In this document: one piece after another, positions 7,783-15,802 of the stretch | Layout of the letters: the number at the start of each line of letters is the position of its first letter | Position numbering within the stretch: position 1 is the first letter of the stretch | The notes under the pieces: model-generated | Seen by the model: only the letters and a program-made list of their open reading frames with translations | The model's database searches: none | Told to the model about the DNA's origin: nothing | Assembly (NCBI RefSeq): GCF_030689305.1 | Contig: NZ_JAUYVM010000022.1 | Span: forward strand, 54,433 to 87,874 | Source of the DNA: Vibrio penaeicida | GTDB taxonomy: Bacteria; Pseudomonadota; Gammaproteobacteria; Enterobacterales; Vibrionaceae | Direction: 5' to 3' | Length of the DNA: 33,442 nt | Position numbers and translations under genes: made by a program

Positions 7783-9183
7783 ATGGATGAAAGTAGCAAA
7801 AAAAACATTAAGTTCCTTATCTTTGCTGTCTTGTTGATTTGGGGCGTTATTTCTACTGTATTTTATGTTCAGTTTAGCCAGTTGCGTCAGGAAGCAGAAT
7901 CTGTAGATTTATTGTCTAGCCAGATAGAAGAATTCCGCTATACCCTCTCTTTCCCCGATCCTATTCGAGCTCAGCATATTGAGCAGATGTCTCTTAGCCT
8001 TGAACTGGTTAAATCCGTCGCTGTTCAGATAGAGTCCGGCACAAACGCAGGATTCTGGAGCCCAGAAACGGCGCAATTGGTCTATCTGACCGATCGATTT
8101 GTAGAGCGGGCTGAAAACTATTTGAATGTTGCAATGGACATTCGTGGGCTTTCGGATCAAATCCTCAAGGCGAAAAGTAGTGAAGGTGTACCCGATGGGC
8201 TAGTCACTCTTTACAATGAGCTTGGTGCTTATATGTTTAGCTCATTTTATGCGGATACCAACCTTAACCCTCCCAATTTTATGACGCTTGAATCGATAAT
8301 GCTTCGGTCTGAGCAATTTGATGCTTCGTATAAAAGACAGATTCAAACTTTGCTATCTCAATCCTCGATTATTTTGGCTGAGCACGCGCAGCTTAGCTAT
8401 GTGACAGAAGAGATCATCAAGCATTCGATAGTACGAGAAATAGATGAGGTTAAGTTTGGTTTTAAGGAGTCTGAGAAAAGGATTTTTACGCTTACCCTTC
8501 TCTTGGGTGGGGTGTTGATTTTTGCTCTCTCTTGGTTTGTGTATAGTGGGGTATCTCGACCTGCTCTATTAAGGACAGTAAGTACAAAATCCGAGGGAGA
8601 TGAACTAGGCAGTCAATCTAAAAACACCTCTATAGCTCAAGAGGCGAGTACATCGAATTATACTGTAACTAACGAAATGGATGGTGCTCCACTTGTCAGA
8701 AGTGAGAGCCTTCAAAATTCTGATTTTCAAAGCACGCGCTCCCAAAAAACAGGCTCTCATGAGCCATTCGTTTTGCCGGATGAAAGCAAGGGCTCGACGA
8801 GTACGAATGATCCTGTCAACGTGTCAAATACGGCTCTTCCGAGTGGTTTTGACCCAGAGACGATGCTTGAAACCTTTGATCAGGATGAAGAGTCTGTTTT
8901 GATGGTCCTCAATGTATTTTTGCAAGACCATGGCGATGATGTGAACAAGCTAAAAGATGCACTGAAAAAAGAAAAAGATCAGGCACATCGTATCGCGCAT
9001 AGCTTAAAAGGCGTTGCAGGTAATTTAGGTGCTACCAGCCTTAGAGACATTTGCGCCGAAATAGAGAATATTTTGAAAGAGGGCGCTTTTCCGTCGGAGC
9101 AATCAATATTAGAGCTTGAGCGATGTTTGAAGCTTACTGTAGACGATGTTGAATCTTACTTGGGCGCAGTGAATACCGCTTAG
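7783..9183 (+). CDS. Membrane-anchored Hpt (histidine phosphotransfer) protein with periplasmic sensor region
   Basis: The start is set at ATG 7783, with AAAGAG about 8 bases upstream; an upstream in-frame start at 7729 lies inside the preceding hairpin. The 466-residue protein has a membrane helix at about residues 9-29, a roughly 200-residue helical periplasmic region, and a second helix at about 234-256. A Ser/Thr/Asn-rich linker follows, then a C-terminal Hpt domain from about residue 345. The phosphorylatable His is His406 in AHSLKGVAGNLGA, a good Hpt motif. There is no HAMP, histidine kinase or receiver domain, so it is not a normal hybrid kinase. It is probably a receptor whose Hpt module exchanges phosphate with separate proteins; partners are unknown. 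A strong terminator follows. Confidence 0.8.
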   Translation: MDESSKKNIKFLIFAVLLIWGVISTVFYVQFSQLRQEAESVDLLSSQIEEFRYTLSFPDPIRAQHIEQMSLSLELVKSVAVQIESGTNAGFWSPETAQLVYLTDRFVERAENYLNVAMDIRGLSDQILKAKSSEGVPDGLVTLYNELGAYMFSSFYADTNLNPPNFMTLESIMLRSEQFDASYKRQIQTLLSQSSIILAEHAQLSYVTEEIIKHSIVREIDEVKFGFKESEKRIFTLTLLLGGVLIFALSWFVYSGVSRPALLRTVSTKSEGDELGSQSKNTSIAQEASTSNYTVTNEMDGAPLVRSESLQNSDFQSTRSQKTGSHEPFVLPDESKGSTSTNDPVNVSNTALPSGFDPETMLETFDQDEESVLMVLNVFLQDHGDDVNKLKDALKKEKDQAHRIAHSLKGVAGNLGATSLRDICAEIENILKEGAFPSEQSILELERCLKLTVDDVESYLGAVNTA

Positions 9184-9200
9184 ATTATTGATAGAAAAAG

Positions 9201-9233
9201 ACACCATGGAATTTCCATGGTGTTTTTGTTTTT
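9201..9233 (+). terminator. Strong rho-independent terminator after Hpt gene
   Basis: ACACCATGGA, loop ATT, TCCATGGTGT and then TTTTTGTTTTT. It lies 18 bases after the Hpt stop codon and isolates that gene from asd. Confidence 0.9.
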
Positions 9234-9352
9234 AACCCCGTTTCGCAAATCTCCGCACCTGCTACTTCTTTAATTCTGACGAAGTAAACAATTCCAAAAG
9301 TCGTCAATTTCCTCTGTATCGTGGCTTTTTTGTGTATTTAGGGTGAAAAGGC

Positions 9353-9381
9353 TTGTTTTCATGTCTCAAAAATCTTATAGA
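9353..9381 (+). promoter_or_regulatory. Candidate sigma-70 promoter of asd
   Basis: TTGTTT (9353-9358), a 17-base spacer and TATAGA (9376-9381) lie 40 bases before the asd start. No riboswitch-like fold was noticed in the 187 bases between the upstream terminator and asd. Confidence 0.5.
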
Positions 9382-9420
9382 TGGGGGAGTTTGTTTGAAA
9401 AGAGACATGGAGTGTAAACA

Positions 9421-10533
9421 ATGAGAGTAGGTCTTGTAGGCTGGCGTGGTATGGTCGGTTCGGTTCTGATGCAGAGAATGGTCGAAGAAAAAGACTTTGA
9501 TGTCATCGAGCCAGTTTTTTACAGCACCTCACAGGTTGGTATTCCAGCCCCAAACTTTGGTAAAGAGGCTGGTGTTCTTCAAGATGCATTTGATATTGAA
9601 AGCTTGAAACAGCTTGATGCCGTTATTACTTGCCAGGGTGGCAGCTATACAGAGAAAGTATACCCAGCCTTGCGTCAGGCGGGTTGGAAAGGTTACTGGA
9701 TAGATGCAGCGTCTACGCTGCGTATGGCTGAAGACTCCATTATTACACTTGATCCCGTTAACCTAGCGCAAATTCAGCAAGGTATTCATGGCGGTACAAA
9801 CACATTTGTTGGCGGTAACTGTACGGTTAGCTTGATGCTTATGGCATTAGGTGGGCTATACGAAAAAGGCCACATTGAGTGGATGAGTGCAATGACTTAT
9901 CAAGCGGCTTCTGGCGCTGGTGCGAAAAACATGCGAGAGCTTATCTCTCAAATGGGTGTGATTAATGATTCAGTTAGCACGGAATTAGCTAACCCAGCGA
10001 GCTCTATTCTCGATATCGACAAAAAAGTAGCAGAAACACTGCGTGCCTCTTCTTTCCCAACAGACCAATTTGGCGTACCTCTTGCGGGTTCTTTGATTCC
10101 TTGGATTGACGTTAAACGCGAAAACGGCCAGAGCAAAGAAGAGTGGAAAGCTGGCGTAGAGGCAAATAAGATCTTGGGTTCTCAAAGCTCACCAATCCCT
10201 GTTGATGGCACATGTGTTCGTATTGGTGCAATGCGTTGCCACGCTCAAGCATTAACGATTAAGCTGAAGCAGAACATCCCATTGGATGAGATCGAAGAGA
10301 TGATCGCAACCCATAATGACTGGGTGAAAGTGGTTCCAAACGATCGTGATATCACCGCGCAAGAATTAACACCGGCTAAAGTAACTGGCACATTATCTGT
10401 CCCTGTTGGTCGTTTACGTAAAATGTCGATGGGAGACGATTTCCTTAACGCATTTACCGTAGGTGATCAGCTACTTTGGGGTGCTGCGGAGCCGTTACGT
10501 AGAACACTAAGAATTATTTTGTCTGAAAAGTAA
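9421..10533 (+). CDS. asd: Aspartate-semialdehyde dehydrogenase
   Basis: Asd (EC 1.2.1.11) reduces L-aspartyl-4-phosphate to L-aspartate-4-semialdehyde with NADPH, a cytoplasmic branch-point step toward lysine, diaminopimelate, threonine and methionine. The 370-residue protein is of the E. coli type (367 residues). It begins with the nucleotide-binding segment GLVGWRGMVGSVLMQRM. The catalytic cysteine is Cys134 in GGNCTVSL, and the active-site histidine is His274 in GAMRCHAQA. GGAG lies 8 bases before the ATG. It stands alone between two terminators. Vibrios often carry a second, distantly related asd gene; this copy is the enterobacterial-like one. Confidence 0.97.
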   Translation: MRVGLVGWRGMVGSVLMQRMVEEKDFDVIEPVFYSTSQVGIPAPNFGKEAGVLQDAFDIESLKQLDAVITCQGGSYTEKVYPALRQAGWKGYWIDAASTLRMAEDSIITLDPVNLAQIQQGIHGGTNTFVGGNCTVSLMLMALGGLYEKGHIEWMSAMTYQAASGAGAKNMRELISQMGVINDSVSTELANPASSILDIDKKVAETLRASSFPTDQFGVPLAGSLIPWIDVKRENGQSKEEWKAGVEANKILGSQSSPIPVDGTCVRIGAMRCHAQALTIKLKQNIPLDEIEEMIATHNDWVKVVPNDRDITAQELTPAKVTGTLSVPVGRLRKMSMGDDFLNAFTVGDQLLWGAAEPLRRTLRIILSEK

Positions 10534-10559
10534 TATTTTCAATGACATAGATTCCTTTG

Positions 10560-10591
10560 AAAGCGCTTCTAATCCAGAAGCGCTTTTTTTT
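10560..10591 (+). terminator. Rho-independent terminator of asd
   Basis: AAGCGCTTCT, loop AATCC, AGAAGCGCTT and then a run of eight T, 27 bases after the asd stop codon. Confidence 0.9.
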
Positions 10592-10748
10592 GATTTCAAT
10601 TTGACTTAATCCCTTTCCATTTTTTCTACATTCTCAGGTTCGCTCTGTCCTAATTATTTCCTAGCGTTTACGTACTTCTGACTGGCAATTTTTAACATCC
10701 AACTATACTCAAGTTATAAAGTACGGGTTGTGAGCTGAAGGAAAGGCA

Positions 10749-11258
10749 ATGCTTAGGCTGAATTATGGGTTTTCAATGTTTGAAGGACTAATGGGAATGA
10801 CGGTGTTCTCGTTAATGGCAGTCACCGCTGCACCTAAGTTTTTCAGTATGCAGAAAGAGTACAATCAAGCGCTCATTGAGGGGTTAGCCAGTAAGGTTAC
10901 GCATGCTGCGGAAGTGGCTAACTTACAAGCTATTGAGGAAGGCGTGGAACAAGATGAATTCGGTATGCTGCAAGGGTTTGGGCAACTGCAGTTTGGTTAC
11001 CCAAGCGTGAGAATCGGTGGCTTAGCGAATTTTGTTGATATAAATATGGGATACCGTCATACCGACAAAACTTGGGTTTGGGTCGCGCATCATGCGGTTC
11101 ACACCAATCGAAAAGATTCATGGCTGCTGACACGTTCCGAATGGGTTGAACACCCAAGCCGAAACGGTATCTTAGAAACGCAGTGCTACATCAGGTATAC
11201 CGCACCGATGTATGTGGGCGACCGATTTATCGTCGAAAGCGTTACTCGCGGTTGCTGA
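10749..11258 (+). CDS. Prepilin-like protein, MSHA-pilin-related N-terminus
   Basis: The 169-residue protein starts with a short leader ending in Gly7, followed by Phe8 and a Glu at mature position 5 (GFSMFE). A hydrophobic helix running into AVTAAPKFF comes next. This is the class III signal cut and methylated by prepilin peptidase, and the VTAAPKF phrase is characteristic of MSHA-type pilins. The C-terminal part is globular, with cysteines near residue 144 and at the last residue that could close a disulfide loop. AAGGAAAGG precedes the ATG. No other pilus gene is nearby, so it is an orphan that would need a pilus or type II secretion machine encoded elsewhere. Its 3' end overlaps the convergent channel gene by 17 bases. 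Confidence 0.75.
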   Translation: MLRLNYGFSMFEGLMGMTVFSLMAVTAAPKFFSMQKEYNQALIEGLASKVTHAAEVANLQAIEEGVEQDEFGMLQGFGQLQFGYPSVRIGGLANFVDINMGYRHTDKTWVWVAHHAVHTNRKDSWLLTRSEWVEHPSRNGILETQCYIRYTAPMYVGDRFIVESVTRGC

Positions 11259-12120
11259 CTTTATTTTTCTTTGGCTCATTCACTTCAACGGGTACAACTC
11301 TCGCGTCTGGTGACGCTAATTCTCCTCCACAATGCTTACAGTAAAGCGCATCCGATTCGTGCCCATTGCTCGAACAGTTAGGGCATTTAACGAGGTTTCG
11401 ATGTGCATTCATCTCATGATTCAACTCAGCCGTTATGATCCCCGTAGGCACTGCCAAAATAGAATAACCCAGTAACATGGTGAGTGATGCAATGGCCTTA
11501 CCGATAGGGGTTTGAGGGACCAGATCTCCATAGCCAACTGTCGTAATGGTTACGATGGCCCAGTAAATACTTTGCGGAATACTTGTAAAACCGTTATGTG
11601 GTCCTTCGATTACAAAGATAAGCGAGCCAAAGATGGTGACCAAAATGGCGACGGTGCTGAAAAAAATCAGTATTTTTCGGCGCGACATCAACAGTGAACG
11701 TAGCAGGAGATTGGAATCTTGAAGATAGCGAACCAACTTTAAAATTCTGAAAATACGCATTACACGGAGTAAGCGAATGACAGCAATAAAAGAGGCAGAA
11801 GGGAAAAGGAGCACAAAGTAAGTGGGCAATATGGCTAGCAGGTCGATGACACCATAAAAGCTTTTGGCGTACGCGCTGGGTTTTGGTGAGCAATACAGCC
11901 TGAGCAGGTATTCGACTGTGAACAATGCTGTAAAGACATACTCTGCATAAAGCAGCCTTGTGGACCATACGCTCTCTGCTGGTAGCGTTGAGTCTATAAC
12001 TAAAACAGTCAACGATGCCAAAATAGCGATGATAAGCGCTATGTCGAAAATTCTACCTGCAGTGGTATGAGTGCCAAAAATAATGACGTAAAGGTGATGT
12101 TTTAGAGCGTGTTTTGGCAT
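11242..12120 (-). CDS. Voltage-sensor-type potassium channel with C-terminal zinc ribbon
   Basis: This 292-residue inner-membrane protein has the six-helix ion-channel layout. Hydrophobic segments S1-S3 lie in the first 110 residues. An Arg-rich S4 voltage-sensor-like helix (AVIRLLRVMRIFRILKLVR) falls near residues 113-131. A pore loop with the K+ selectivity filter TVGYGD is at about 194-199, and S6 follows. The tail carries a Cys4 zinc-ribbon-like element (CPNCSS then CKHCGG) near residues 247-268. It should form a tetrameric K+ channel; gating is unproven. The start is the only sensible ATG at the N-terminal end, though its ribosome-binding site is weak. The stop end overlaps the prepilin gene, so the two transcripts are antisense there. 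Confidence 0.9.
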   Translation of the reverse strand: MPKHALKHHLYVIIFGTHTTAGRIFDIALIIAILASLTVLVIDSTLPAESVWSTRLLYAEYVFTALFTVEYLLRLYCSPKPSAYAKSFYGVIDLLAILPTYFVLLFPSASFIAVIRLLRVMRIFRILKLVRYLQDSNLLLRSLLMSRRKILIFFSTVAILVTIFGSLIFVIEGPHNGFTSIPQSIYWAIVTITTVGYGDLVPQTPIGKAIASLTMLLGYSILAVPTGIITAELNHEMNAHRNLVKCPNCSSNGHESDALYCKHCGGELASPDARVVPVEVNEPKKNKVSNRE

Positions 12121-12673
12121 GTTGAATAAATATTTGAAATTCTTGCCCGTATTTTAACCGAATTCGAGTAGATAAAAAGCCCAAGTACAATGCAAAAAAT
12201 GGTGTGTAACCGTTAACGTATTGGGCATATAGGCTAAATATGCGTTCTAAGACTACAACGTTCAACTCGCCAGACGGGTTTTCTCTCATATCTTCGGTTA
12301 GAAAAAACGCGTTTGGATGTGGCATAAAAGCCACCTTAAAAGTCACCTAAAAGGTAGGGGAATTATCTTCTGTAGGTGAAGTGTATTCTAACGATTTACT
12401 CTGTTCGGAAGTGTATTCGTTACTCGTTGCCAGCATGGGGTGATGAATGTGTTACAGGCTGTGAAATAAGTGGAAATGAAAGATGTTTTGTACGAATATG
12501 AAAAGTTATTAAAAAACACGTTGTGTTCATCTGTCTGAAAAGGTTGCATGGTTGAGTAACCAGTTGCAGCTCAAGTGTGGAATTGGAGTGTTTTGTTCTA
12601 GAAATGAACAAAAATGAAATTTTCTTACAGAGTACTGTTGTTTTTTTGTATTTAATTATTTGTTTGATTCATT

Positions 12674-12699
12674 TTTGAGCACATTATTATTTGCTCAAA
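12674..12699. repeat. Inverted repeat TTTGAGCA-N10-TGCTCAAA
   Basis: Perfect 8-base arms with a 10-base AT-only spacer except for one C, located about 145 bases upstream of the predicted adhE transcription start. The 18-base centre-to-centre spacing suits a dimeric regulator. The regulator is unknown. Confidence 0.5.
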
Positions 12700-12774
12700 T
12701 ATACTTAATTATCAATCACTTATTTTAAATTTCCTTTTTCATGTACCCAGTAAGTAGTATTTAATTTTTCATAA

Positions 12775-12816
12775 CTGATCTGAGTCAATTTTTTTCATAC
12801 CCTGAAATATTATACT
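12775..12816 (+). promoter_or_regulatory. Candidate FNR-activated class II promoter of adhE
   Basis: CTGAT-CTGA-GTCAA at 12775-12788 matches 8 of 10 bases of the FNR site TTGAT-N4-ATCAA. A -10-like TATACT sits at 12811-12816, which puts a start site near 12823 and the FNR site centre at about -41.5, the classic class II activation position. This fits an anaerobic fermentation gene. Confidence 0.55.
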
Positions 12817-12936
12817 CAGTCCTGAAAGCAATTTACTAAGACTGTGGTTCGATAAGCGATTGACGAAACGTTGAAAACTTAAGGCAGCAACCTTAATAAA
12901 AAGTTTTTAATATTTTTCTATTTTAGGAGATTCATT

Positions 12937-15654
12937 ATGCCTGTAACTAATCTGGCTGAACTTGATGCAATGGTCGCACGTGTTAAAGCGGCTCAAGCAG
13001 AATTTGCTACTTTCTCTCAAGAGCAAGTAGACAAAATTTTCCGCGCAGCATCTCTAGCCGCTAACCAAGCTCGTATTCCTCTAGCACAGCAAGCGGTAGA
13101 AGAGTCTGGTATGGGTATTGTTGAAGATAAGGTTATCAAAAACCACTTTGCTTCTGAGTACATCTACAATAAGTATAAAGATGAAAAAACATGTGGTGTT
13201 CTAGACGAAGACGAGAGCCTTGGTACAATGACCATCGCAGAGCCTGTCGGCATCATCTGCGGTATCGTGCCAACAACTAACCCAACTTCTACGGCTATCT
13301 TCAAATCTCTTATTTCTTTGAAGACGCGCAATGCGATTATTTTCTCGCCACACCCTCGTGCAAAGAACTCTACAAATGATGCTGCGAAGCTTGTTCTAGA
13401 TGCGGCAGTCGCTGCAGGCGCGCCAAAAGACATCATTGGTTGGATCGACCAGCCTTCTGTTGAGCTTTCTAATGCGCTGATGAAGCATGATGACATTGCA
13501 CTTATCCTTGCGACTGGTGGTCCAGGCATGGTTAAAGCGGCATACTCTTCTGGTAAACCAGCCATCGGTGTTGGCGCAGGTAACGTTCCTGTCGTCATCG
13601 ACGAAACTGCAGACATCAAGCGTGCAGTCGCTTCTATCCTGATGTCTAAGACTTTCGATAACGGTGTTGTATGTGCTTCAGAGCAGGCAGCTATCGTAGT
13701 AGACGAAGTATACGACGAAGTGAAAGAGCGTTTTGCTTCTCACAAAGCTTACGTTCTAAGCAAAGACGAAGCAGCGAAAGTACGTAAAGTTCTTCTAATC
13801 GAAGGTAACCTAAACGCAAAAATCGTAGGGCAGCCAGCGCCAGCTATCGCTGAAATGGCAGGTGTCACAGTACCAGCAGACACGAAAGTACTTGTTGGTG
13901 AAGGTTTGGGTAAAGTTTCATACGACGATGAGTTCGCTCACGAGAAATTGTCTCCAACTCTTGGTTTATTCCGCGCTGATGACTTCGAAGACGCGGTGGC
14001 TCAAGCGGTAACAATGGTTGAGATTGGCGGTATCGGTCACACATCTGGTTTGTACACTGACCAAGACAAGAACGCAGACCGTGTTCGTTACTTCGGCGAC
14101 AAACTGAAAACAGCTCGTATTCTAATCAATATCCCAACGACTCACGGTGGTATTGGTGACCTGTACAACTTCAACGTTGCACCTTCACTAACATTGGGTT
14201 GTGGTTCTTGGGGTGGTAACTCAATCTCTGAGAACGTAGGTCCTAAGCACCTAATTAACAAGAAAACTGTAGCTAAGCGAGCTGAGAACATGTTGTGGCA
14301 TAAACTACCTAAGTCTATCTACTTCCGTCGCGGTAGCCTTCCAGTAGCACTTGGCGACCTTGAAGGTAAGAAGCGTGCATTCATCGTAACAGACCGTTTC
14401 CTTTTCAATAACGGTTACGCAGATGAAACCATCAGCATCCTGAAAGCGAACGGTATGGAAGTTCAAACGTTCTTTGATGTAGAAGCGGATCCAGTATTGT
14501 CTGCTGTACAAAAAGGTGCCGATTCAATGAAGAGCTTCCAGCCTGATGTTATCATCGCGCTTGGTGGTGGTTCACCAATGGATGCTGCGAAAATCATGTG
14601 GGTAATGTACGAGCACCCAGAAACAGCATTTGAAGACCTTGCAATGCGCTTTATGGATATCCGTAAACGTATCTACAAGTTCCCTAAAATGGGTAAGAAA
14701 GCGGAAATGGTCTGTATCCCAACCACTTCAGGTACAGGTTCAGAAGTAACTCCATTTGCGGTTGTTACCGACGACAAAACTGGCGCGAAATACCCACTAG
14801 CCGACTACGAACTAACGCCTCAAATGGCTATCATTGATGCTAACCTAGTAATGAACATGCCTAAGTCTCTTTGTGCATTTGGTGGTTACGATGCAGTAAC
14901 TCACGCACTTGAAGCTTATGTATCAGTTCTTGCGAACGAATATTCAGATGGCCAAGCTCTACAAGCGCTTAAGATGCTAAAAGAGTACCTACCATCTAGC
15001 TATGCGAACGGTTCTAACGACCCGATTGCTCGTGAGAAAGTTCACAATGCTGCAACTATCGCTGGTGTTGCGTTTGCCAATGCATTCCTAGGTGTTTGTC
15101 ACTCAATGGCGCATAAGATTGGTGCTGAGTTCCATCTTGCTCACGGTATGACTAACGCAATGTTGATTGATAACGTTGTACGTTACAACGCAAACGACAA
15201 CCCAACTAAGCAGACTGCATTCTCTCAGTACGACCGCCCACAAGCGCGCCGTCGTTACGCTGAAGTTGCAGACCACCTAGACCTAACTCAACCAGGTGAC
15301 CGCACTGCTCAGAAGATCGAGCGTCTTCTAGGTTGGTTGGACGAGCTTAAAGATAACTTGGACATTCCTAAGTCTATCCAAGCTGCAGGTGTGAACGAAG
15401 CTGATTTCCTAGCGAAGATTGATGAACTAGCGGTAGACGCGTTCGATGACCAATGTACTGGTGCGAACCCACGTTACCCTCTAATTTCTGAGCTGAAAGA
15501 AGTGATGTTGTCTGCATACTACGGTAAGCCATACATTGAAGGTGAAACTTTCGAAGGTACAACTGTAATTAAGAAAAAAGCAGACCAAGTTGCTGCAAAG
15601 CCAGCAGCGAAAGCAGCGGCGAAAGCAACAAAGAAAGTAAAAGCTGAAGCATAA
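12937..15654 (+). CDS. adhE: Bifunctional acetaldehyde-CoA / alcohol dehydrogenase
   Basis: AdhE converts acetyl-CoA to acetaldehyde and then ethanol, consuming two NADH, in anaerobic fermentation. The protein is 905 residues (E. coli 891). The N-terminal aldehyde dehydrogenase half (to about residue 440) has its catalytic Cys246 in NGVVCASEQ. The C-terminal iron alcohol dehydrogenase half has the nucleotide loop GGGSPMDAAK and iron ligands Asp652, His656 (GGYDAVTHALE), His722 and His736 (CHSMAHKIGAEFHLAHG). The last 25 or so residues form an Ala/Lys-rich tail (AAKPAAKAAAKATKK), which I recall from vibrio AdhE proteins and which accounts for the extra length. AGGAGA precedes the ATG by 6 bases. 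Codon usage is strongly biased toward abundant-tRNA codons, as in a highly expressed gene. Confidence 0.97.
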   Translation: MPVTNLAELDAMVARVKAAQAEFATFSQEQVDKIFRAASLAANQARIPLAQQAVEESGMGIVEDKVIKNHFASEYIYNKYKDEKTCGVLDEDESLGTMTIAEPVGIICGIVPTTNPTSTAIFKSLISLKTRNAIIFSPHPRAKNSTNDAAKLVLDAAVAAGAPKDIIGWIDQPSVELSNALMKHDDIALILATGGPGMVKAAYSSGKPAIGVGAGNVPVVIDETADIKRAVASILMSKTFDNGVVCASEQAAIVVDEVYDEVKERFASHKAYVLSKDEAAKVRKVLLIEGNLNAKIVGQPAPAIAEMAGVTVPADTKVLVGEGLGKVSYDDEFAHEKLSPTLGLFRADDFEDAVAQAVTMVEIGGIGHTSGLYTDQDKNADRVRYFGDKLKTARILINIPTTHGGIGDLYNFNVAPSLTLGCGSWGGNSISENVGPKHLINKKTVAKRAENMLWHKLPKSIYFRRGSLPVALGDLEGKKRAFIVTDRFLFNNGYADETISILKANGMEVQTFFDVEADPVLSAVQKGADSMKSFQPDVIIALGGGSPMDAAKIMWVMYEHPETAFEDLAMRFMDIRKRIYKFPKMGKKAEMVCIPTTSGTGSEVTPFAVVTDDKTGAKYPLADYELTPQMAIIDANLVMNMPKSLCAFGGYDAVTHALEAYVSVLANEYSDGQALQALKMLKEYLPSSYANGSNDPIAREKVHNAATIAGVAFANAFLGVCHSMAHKIGAEFHLAHGMTNAMLIDNVVRYNANDNPTKQTAFSQYDRPQARRRYAEVADHLDLTQPGDRTAQKIERLLGWLDELKDNLDIPKSIQAAGVNEADFLAKIDELAVDAFDDQCTGANPRYPLISELKEVMLSAYYGKPYIEGETFEGTTVIKKKADQVAAKPAAKAAAKATKKVKAEA

Positions 15655-15709
15655 GCAAGATGCTTAAAAAAGGTTTTCGCTAGCACTCGATAACCTTTCG
15701 GGAAAAAAC

Positions 15710-15738
15710 AAAGCTCCACCATTTGGTGGAGCTTTTTC
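15710..15738 (+). terminator. Rho-independent terminator of adhE
   Basis: AAGCTCCACC, loop ATTT, GGTGGAGCTT and TTTTC, 56 bases after the adhE stop codon. A-rich sequence precedes the stem. Confidence 0.9.
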
Positions 15739-15784
15739 TGTATCGTTCCTGATAAAAAGTCGTGAATAAGTTGTGTGTTTATCT

Positions 15785-15800
15785 AACCTGAGCTCAGGTT
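15785..15800. repeat. Perfect 16-bp palindrome AACCTGAGCTCAGGTT
   Basis: This uninterrupted palindrome lies 3 bases beyond the stop codon of the minus-strand SDR gene, in the convergent gap with adhE. It could be a small hairpin terminator in the plus direction (TTTTCT follows), or a protein-binding site. Confidence 0.5.
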
Positions 15801-15802
15801 TT

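Larger units (their letters stand above)
12121..12936. other. Long AT-rich upstream region of adhE without a convincing gene
   Basis: This 816-base stretch separates the K+ channel from adhE. It contains an 11-base direct repeat GAAGTGTATTC at 12378-12388 and 12408-12418, exactly 30 bases apart. It also holds an inverted repeat at 12674-12699 and a likely FNR-dependent promoter at 12775-12816, giving an approximately 114-base adhE leader. On the minus strand an open frame of 90 codons (12325-12053) has AAGGTGG before its ATG. It overlaps the channel gene by 68 bases and looks unlike any family I know, so I do not call it as a gene. Confidence 0.6.

Noticed and set aside
12053..12346. Minus-strand frame upstream of the K+ channel (90-97 codons, AAGGTGG before one ATG)
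   Set aside because: It overlaps the channel gene by 68 bases, has no recognised motif and no terminator. The ribosome-binding site alone is not enough, so it remains only a remote possibility.
12420..12611. Minus-strand 63-codon frame in the adhE upstream region
   Set aside because: Composition is like AT-rich intergenic DNA, with no ribosome-binding site and no family resemblance.
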